The notes beneath the pieces are model-generated. The model was not told the origin of the DNA. It saw only the letters and a list, made by a program, of their open reading frames with translations, and ran no database searches. Source: Microcaldota archaeon (lineage in GTDB: Archaea; Micrarchaeota; Micrarchaeia; Anstonellales; J096). From it: a stretch of DNA of 64,000 bases. The DNA is taken from assembly GCA_015522475.1 (NCBI GenBank), contig WAMF01000019.1:1-64000 (forward strand), read 5' to 3'. Positions 60,601 to 64,000 of this stretch are shown here, piece by piece (within the stretch, counting starts at the first letter, position 1; the number at the start of each line of letters is the position of its first letter). Position numbers and translations under genes: made by a program.

Positions 60601-61071
60601 AGGATACGTAAGATCTATATAAGCGCCAGAAACAGGTTCCTTGCCAGAGCTATCATAAACTGTTATCTCCAAGGACTGTGTTGAGCCCCGATTACATATT
60701 ATATGTGACTGGATGACTAAAGGTTTAGCCGAAGTAGCACCAGCTGTCATGACAAGAGGCTCGGACATGCCTTTGTTGCCGTCGACATCTTCTGCCACAA
60801 CGAGCACGACGTACGCCTTTCCCACTTCCAAACCTTCAAATGTGTGCTGTATCACAACATGTTGGGTTGAGACCTGCTGCGTGTATTTATCTACTTGTTG
60901 GCCATCCAAATAGAGATAAAATGTTACGCGAGCTATATTGCTGTCTGGATCCGTAACGCTCGCATTGACAGTTATAATACCATTATTTGTTTGCTCATCA
61001 CCGTTCTGAGCAAAGATATATGGCATAAGAAGCAAGAGAAGCAAAAACACAAACACTGCTTTTCTTCTCAT
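57691..61071 (-). CDS. Large secreted Cys-rich surface protein with C-terminal TM anchor
   Basis: Signal peptide MRRKAVFVFLLLLLLMPYIFAQ, Ig/carboxypeptidase-regulatory-like segments, Gly-rich linker, C-terminal WALLLFLLLLAIVFISFGRKLYKEYWG. Confidence 0.82.
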   Translation of the reverse strand: MRRKAVFVFLLLLLLMPYIFAQNGDEQTNNGIITVNASVTDPDSNIARVTFYLYLDGQQVDKYTQQVSTQHVVIQHTFEGLEVGKAYVVLVVAEDVDGNKGMSEPLVMTAGATSAKPLVIQSHIICNRGSTQSLEITVYDSSGKEPVSGAYIDLTYPDGTNTSAYSDSDGSAIFPDVDEGYYYVVATKGSYGAAQDIVVCSCDPSRPCPPPRESSGNSACLSGNVGGVLSDGLAVGGDLICPKCTTLHKTKWGSFYCSSQTNGTIVGNSICEISLDKSCDAHYAGPDFYTPEYMGFDVSNSYFTQQLCQILPDHNKNCFSNYNGEADYCVDFLKGSYEGKGACKVYPAELQQSDPNWLKGVACAYIGEMSASFRDPYSKLTYISSDVCKPEKASGVHIGFSPYYYGRSTETCNLTVEYFALPKLKEGSKLNLSFFTVDENNKHLANAQAWLTTADGQVYTNTSNESGNVLIADIPAPNPGDYEQATLHLAKAGYHASDTALIIGVNANGYPYVTEVSNPSVNESDNCVPSGPGVSASGSGGTSGGGGNGSNGNNGGGGPSIWGDKGCEPFGIINYDVVGREVKIHRFFTHYKYPIDISVHVLNVSNESQGIPNTKITVKLVLNHREDSCFYRDVTAEIYTDNAGKGSTTLYRPHSLFGRLYSCYPATLYLIFERQGYEGNVTFVIPDIEERNYFSTSKGIEVDLCGKGSGFSAPGQGSSGSGNSSSGQSILQNNCDALQLSFGDLPSKITATSYNFTLKATYTGSKKPYLSLAVVPNPTGEESAFVCAHEQVDNITCKAKEVHSGIYTVLGKGVLNSDCKTGIEKKVAIANPNDPRFNVSMSYCADGQTVLHVHVENESQPVAEVSAELKLLQEDGTNYTADDKTNARGNVDFAVSGGKGNLSLYKFGFQPLIEPLSLPNSCQLNVNYSLICPDNDILTLIDDISGFFKGTGGMLSVKRAGSHPFKVEIPAFSGKGTARFHIDKTSTYDIELYSYFGGDVPIKIFSDDHLFLTCQDQFFKCLTEHIKDCTDEYKCDVLQGCIEAKNETCAVKYFQDVCGKSTSDYCNGLRTCMQYAVLSEQGVENPSTSSSKEQAGGTNWALLLFLLLLAIVFISFGRKLYKEYWG

Positions 61072-64000
61072 CCACCTCCACCTCCTGAGGAACCTTGCCC
61101 TTGAGAAGAGCTCGTTGTGACACACTTATTGTCTCGGACAGAGCCACCCCTTTCTTCGCAAACAGTTGCAAAGGCCTTTGCATCATAGTAACATTTATTG
61201 CCGCTCAGCAAGTCAGCTATATTTTCTGTTCCATCTGAGTCGCCACTTGCCGTGCCAGTCAAAACATTAGGTGTAAGCCAATAATTAGCGCATATCTCCT
61301 CGTTTGTTGCTGATTGGGTATAATAAGCGGTGTCATTCTTCTGACAATATGTATTGGGAATTGTCTTGCTTTCAGCAGGCTCGACTACAGCAGAAGCATT
61401 GAAGCAGATGCCATTGCAAAGCACATAGCCTGAGTTGCCATCTCTGCCTTCACAGAATTGCTCTGTTCCCACATCAATGGAAGCATTGAAGCAACTTGTA
61501 TCAGAGCTGTAATCGCAGCTTGCATCAACTGGCTGGCCAGCAACAAGATTCTTAGACGGCGTTTCTATTACAACAACAGGAGGCTTTCCGCCCTTGCTTT
61601 TCTCCTCTGTATACCCGCCTTTTGTGCAAAGCAGATCTTCCTGTGTCTCTGTCGTATGCTTATCATAACAAACACCATTCGGCGCAACAAAGCCACCTCT
61701 TTCTTCGCAAAGCTCTGTGAAGTTCTTGGCGTTGTAGTAGCAAGAGCCACCATCAAGCAATCCAGGTATGTCCAAAGTTCCATCTTCACTGCCATCCGAG
61801 TTACCTGTAAGAACATGGGGTGTTTTCCAATCATTTTGACAGATGGTTTGATTAGAAGACAATTCAGTGTATAGATAATAGGTGTCGTCTTCTTGATTGA
61901 CACAACCACTTGCTGCATTAGAAAGATCTGTGATATATCTATTTAGCAACTCGTCATATGAATGATAGGTCGTACAATCATGAGTATAATAAGAGATCAG
62001 TGCAATATGAAAATGGTTAACACATTCATCGCAGTTACTATCCCAAAAACAACTACCAGATAAATCTTTTTCAGTACTACTGCAGCGAGCATCGCCCGAT
62101 TTGCTCCCATTCCAATCATAATTATAATGCTCACAGAGAAGTTGGTAATTTGATACGTCGTTTATTTGCAGTGTCCCAGCACATGCAAGTAATCCTGTAT
62201 GACAATGGGGTTCGCAAAGTATACCTCCATATGAATAATTCTCATCTCTACACAACTGTTCCCAGTTCAACAGATATGACTGCTGTCCATAACAATTCCC
62301 TCCACAGATATAATCAGGAACTTCTCCATCTGATCCCTTGCAAAACTGCGCCGTTCCAGTAGAAACAGAGTTCTTAAAGCAGCTTGTGTTAGAGCTGTAA
62401 TCGCAGCTTGCGTCTATAGTTTTATAGTAGCAAAGGCCACTGCTTTCATTGAACCAACCACCCTGATCTTCACAACGCTTCTTAGCTGGATAGCTCTCGT
62501 TCATCGTATATTCACACGCTTTATCAACAATGTAGCAGCGGAAGTTCTCTAGACTCTGCCCTGTTATCTCCTGAATACGCTGGAGGGTCATGGGCTCTTT
62601 GAAGCAAGGTTGCTTTTTCGTCTTGTTCTGCATAGCTATAGGCATCTCACCAAGAGGTTCATATTGGGGCATGAGGTCATATGTATAAACGTAATCTAGG
62701 ATAGGATATGTACAAACGTACTTTGTAACATTTGTTGTCTCGTTTATAGGAATCTGTTTTTCCGAGCAGTTTATTGCTTCTGGATACTTGTTCATAAAGG
62801 GCTGAAGAAGCGCCTTATCGGGGCCAACTGAAGTCTGTAGACCAGGATACTCCTGCTCAAGCTGAGCCCTGTAAAACCTATCAATATACTGAAGGAGATC
62901 AAGAGGTGGATTCGTTAAAATACCGCAATCGTTAGTTTCATTCTCCGGCGTAGGATCGCAAATAGCGAAGCCTGTTGTATTACCAGCAACACATATGGAC
63001 ATGCCAGAGTCCTTTGACACAGAAGCTACAACAGGAGCAAACACGTCATAAACGCTCGTTGTAGAGAACTTTGCTGCTATGGATTGCGGAGACATAGTTG
63101 TTAACACTGGATGTCCCTTCTTATCCAATGAGTAGCAAATAATGGAATGGTTAGTTTCATTGAACCAGGTGGGCGAGGTACATAGAGAACTAGGCATAAG
63201 TGTCGACTGCACTTTATTGAACATGTTTATAGGTGTCTCATTTGTGCCATAGGGCTTAGGCACAACAGATTTTTTGAAAAGGGCATAAGTAATGTGTCTT
63301 CCAGAAAGTGCATCAAACATAGGCCCATAACCACAGAAGTTGTCTTCCATCTTCGTTAAGTCGCCCTTAAGGATAAGGCCTGCAATACCCATATTTGTAA
63401 GATTAGCTCTATATTCGCGTGCGAAAATAGTGGCGTTGAAAGGATTGCTAAATAGCGGGCTATTAACATCAACATCTACTAGAGAGGGAAAGCCAAGAGA
63501 ACGGCCGCCTTCTGCAGTAGTAATTAATGTGGTTAGAGCATCCGTAAAGTTAGAGCTTAAGCTTAGAGTATTCGAAGAATTGTAGAGCAATGTGGGAATT
63601 TCTCCAGACTGCACCACTTTAGGCAGATTAGTTAAGCTCGTTATGAGCATACACTCAGGACAGTTTTGGGCAGCAGTTTTAACTTGAGCTCCATTCTCAA
63701 CATATATACCCGTTGGCCCGCCGCGTAGATGTATTGTGTTCTTCAATTCAGAATCCACTTTGCTTTCATCAACTATGGGCAGAACACTTTGGTCAAGTAA
63801 GTGTTGAATAACATAGGATGTTCCACTGTTATAACTAGAGCTTGTGAAATGAGCGGTGTTGAGCTTGCTGCAACCTTCGCAAGCCCCCACATCAACACGA
63901 ACAAGGTTGCCATCACCGTCAACAAGACAATCGCCCAAAGCAGAATAATTGCCAAGCCCGGGCACAGTAATCTTCGCCTCGTCGTAAGGATAATCTATAA
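61068..64000 (-). CDS. Large secreted Cys-rich protein with duplicated modules, 5'-truncated by window edge
   Basis: Frame open to the window end (..IDYPYDEAKITVPGLGNYSALG..); overlaps the downstream gene by ATGA. Confidence 0.8.
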   Translation of the reverse strand, partial: IDYPYDEAKITVPGLGNYSALGDCLVDGDGNLVRVDVGACEGCSKLNTAHFTSSSYNSGTSYVIQHLLDQSVLPIVDESKVDSELKNTIHLRGGPTGIYVENGAQVKTAAQNCPECMLITSLTNLPKVVQSGEIPTLLYNSSNTLSLSSNFTDALTTLITTAEGGRSLGFPSLVDVDVNSPLFSNPFNATIFAREYRANLTNMGIAGLILKGDLTKMEDNFCGYGPMFDALSGRHITYALFKKSVVPKPYGTNETPINMFNKVQSTLMPSSLCTSPTWFNETNHSIICYSLDKKGHPVLTTMSPQSIAAKFSTTSVYDVFAPVVASVSKDSGMSICVAGNTTGFAICDPTPENETNDCGILTNPPLDLLQYIDRFYRAQLEQEYPGLQTSVGPDKALLQPFMNKYPEAINCSEKQIPINETTNVTKYVCTYPILDYVYTYDLMPQYEPLGEMPIAMQNKTKKQPCFKEPMTLQRIQEITGQSLENFRCYIVDKACEYTMNESYPAKKRCEDQGGWFNESSGLCYYKTIDASCDYSSNTSCFKNSVSTGTAQFCKGSDGEVPDYICGGNCYGQQSYLLNWEQLCRDENYSYGGILCEPHCHTGLLACAGTLQINDVSNYQLLCEHYNYDWNGSKSGDARCSSTEKDLSGSCFWDSNCDECVNHFHIALISYYTHDCTTYHSYDELLNRYITDLSNAASGCVNQEDDTYYLYTELSSNQTICQNDWKTPHVLTGNSDGSEDGTLDIPGLLDGGSCYYNAKNFTELCEERGGFVAPNGVCYDKHTTETQEDLLCTKGGYTEEKSKGGKPPVVVIETPSKNLVAGQPVDASCDYSSDTSCFNASIDVGTEQFCEGRDGNSGYVLCNGICFNASAVVEPAESKTIPNTYCQKNDTAYYTQSATNEEICANYWLTPNVLTGTASGDSDGTENIADLLSGNKCYYDAKAFATVCEERGGSVRDNKCVTTSSSQGQGSSGGGGG
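61120..62420 (-). repeat. Internal duplicated Cys-rich modules (A and B types, two copies each)
   Basis: A: CDYSSNTSCF..GTAQFC / CDYSSDTSCF..GTEQFC; B: TPHVLTGNSDGSEDG..CYYNAKNFTELCEERGG / TPNVLTGTASGDSDG..CYYDAKAFATVCEERGG. Confidence 0.85.

Noticed and set aside
1-64000. CRISPR arrays, transposases, integrases
   Set aside because: No regularly spaced direct repeats, DDE/Ser/Tyr recombinase motifs or cas genes recognised on reading.

Overview
Archaeal chromosomal segment. The evidence is TFB, an A-type ATP synthase operon, RadA, aIF5B, aEF1A, archaeal DnaG, archaeal MAT, TATA-box promoters and a C/D-box sRNA. The lineage looks DPANN/Micrarchaeota- or Diapherotrites-like, but I cannot fix it from sequence alone. 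The first ~36 kb is dense housekeeping: TFB, ATPase H-I-K-E-C-F-A-B-D, two Hsp20s, prepilin peptidase, class III cyclase, TruD, RadA, GT2, thiolase, RNase HII, IF2, DnaG and ScpAB. From ~36.6 to 57.5 kb there are EF1A/S10, AGOG, peroxiredoxin, SerRS/ProRS, a UvrD-like helicase-nuclease, MAT, and several accessory genes whose reading frames are broken by single-nucleotide shifts at homopolymers or by in-frame stops. The right end encodes two large secreted Cys-rich proteins; one has duplicated modules and runs off the window. RNA genes: tRNA-Lys(CUU), tRNA-Thr(GGU), initiator tRNA-Met, one textbook C/D sRNA and two weaker ncRNA candidates. Main second-look items: (1) a broken ~775-aa protein with a peptidoglycan-binding-like repeat and a CHAP/NlpC-like Cys/His pair; (2) palindromic TATA elements centred between divergent gene pairs at matched distances; (3) ProRS whose conserved zinc-binding C-terminus is in the -1 frame; (4) a Lys-rich N-terminal extension on TFB; (5) the C/D sRNA. 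No CRISPR array or transposase was seen.
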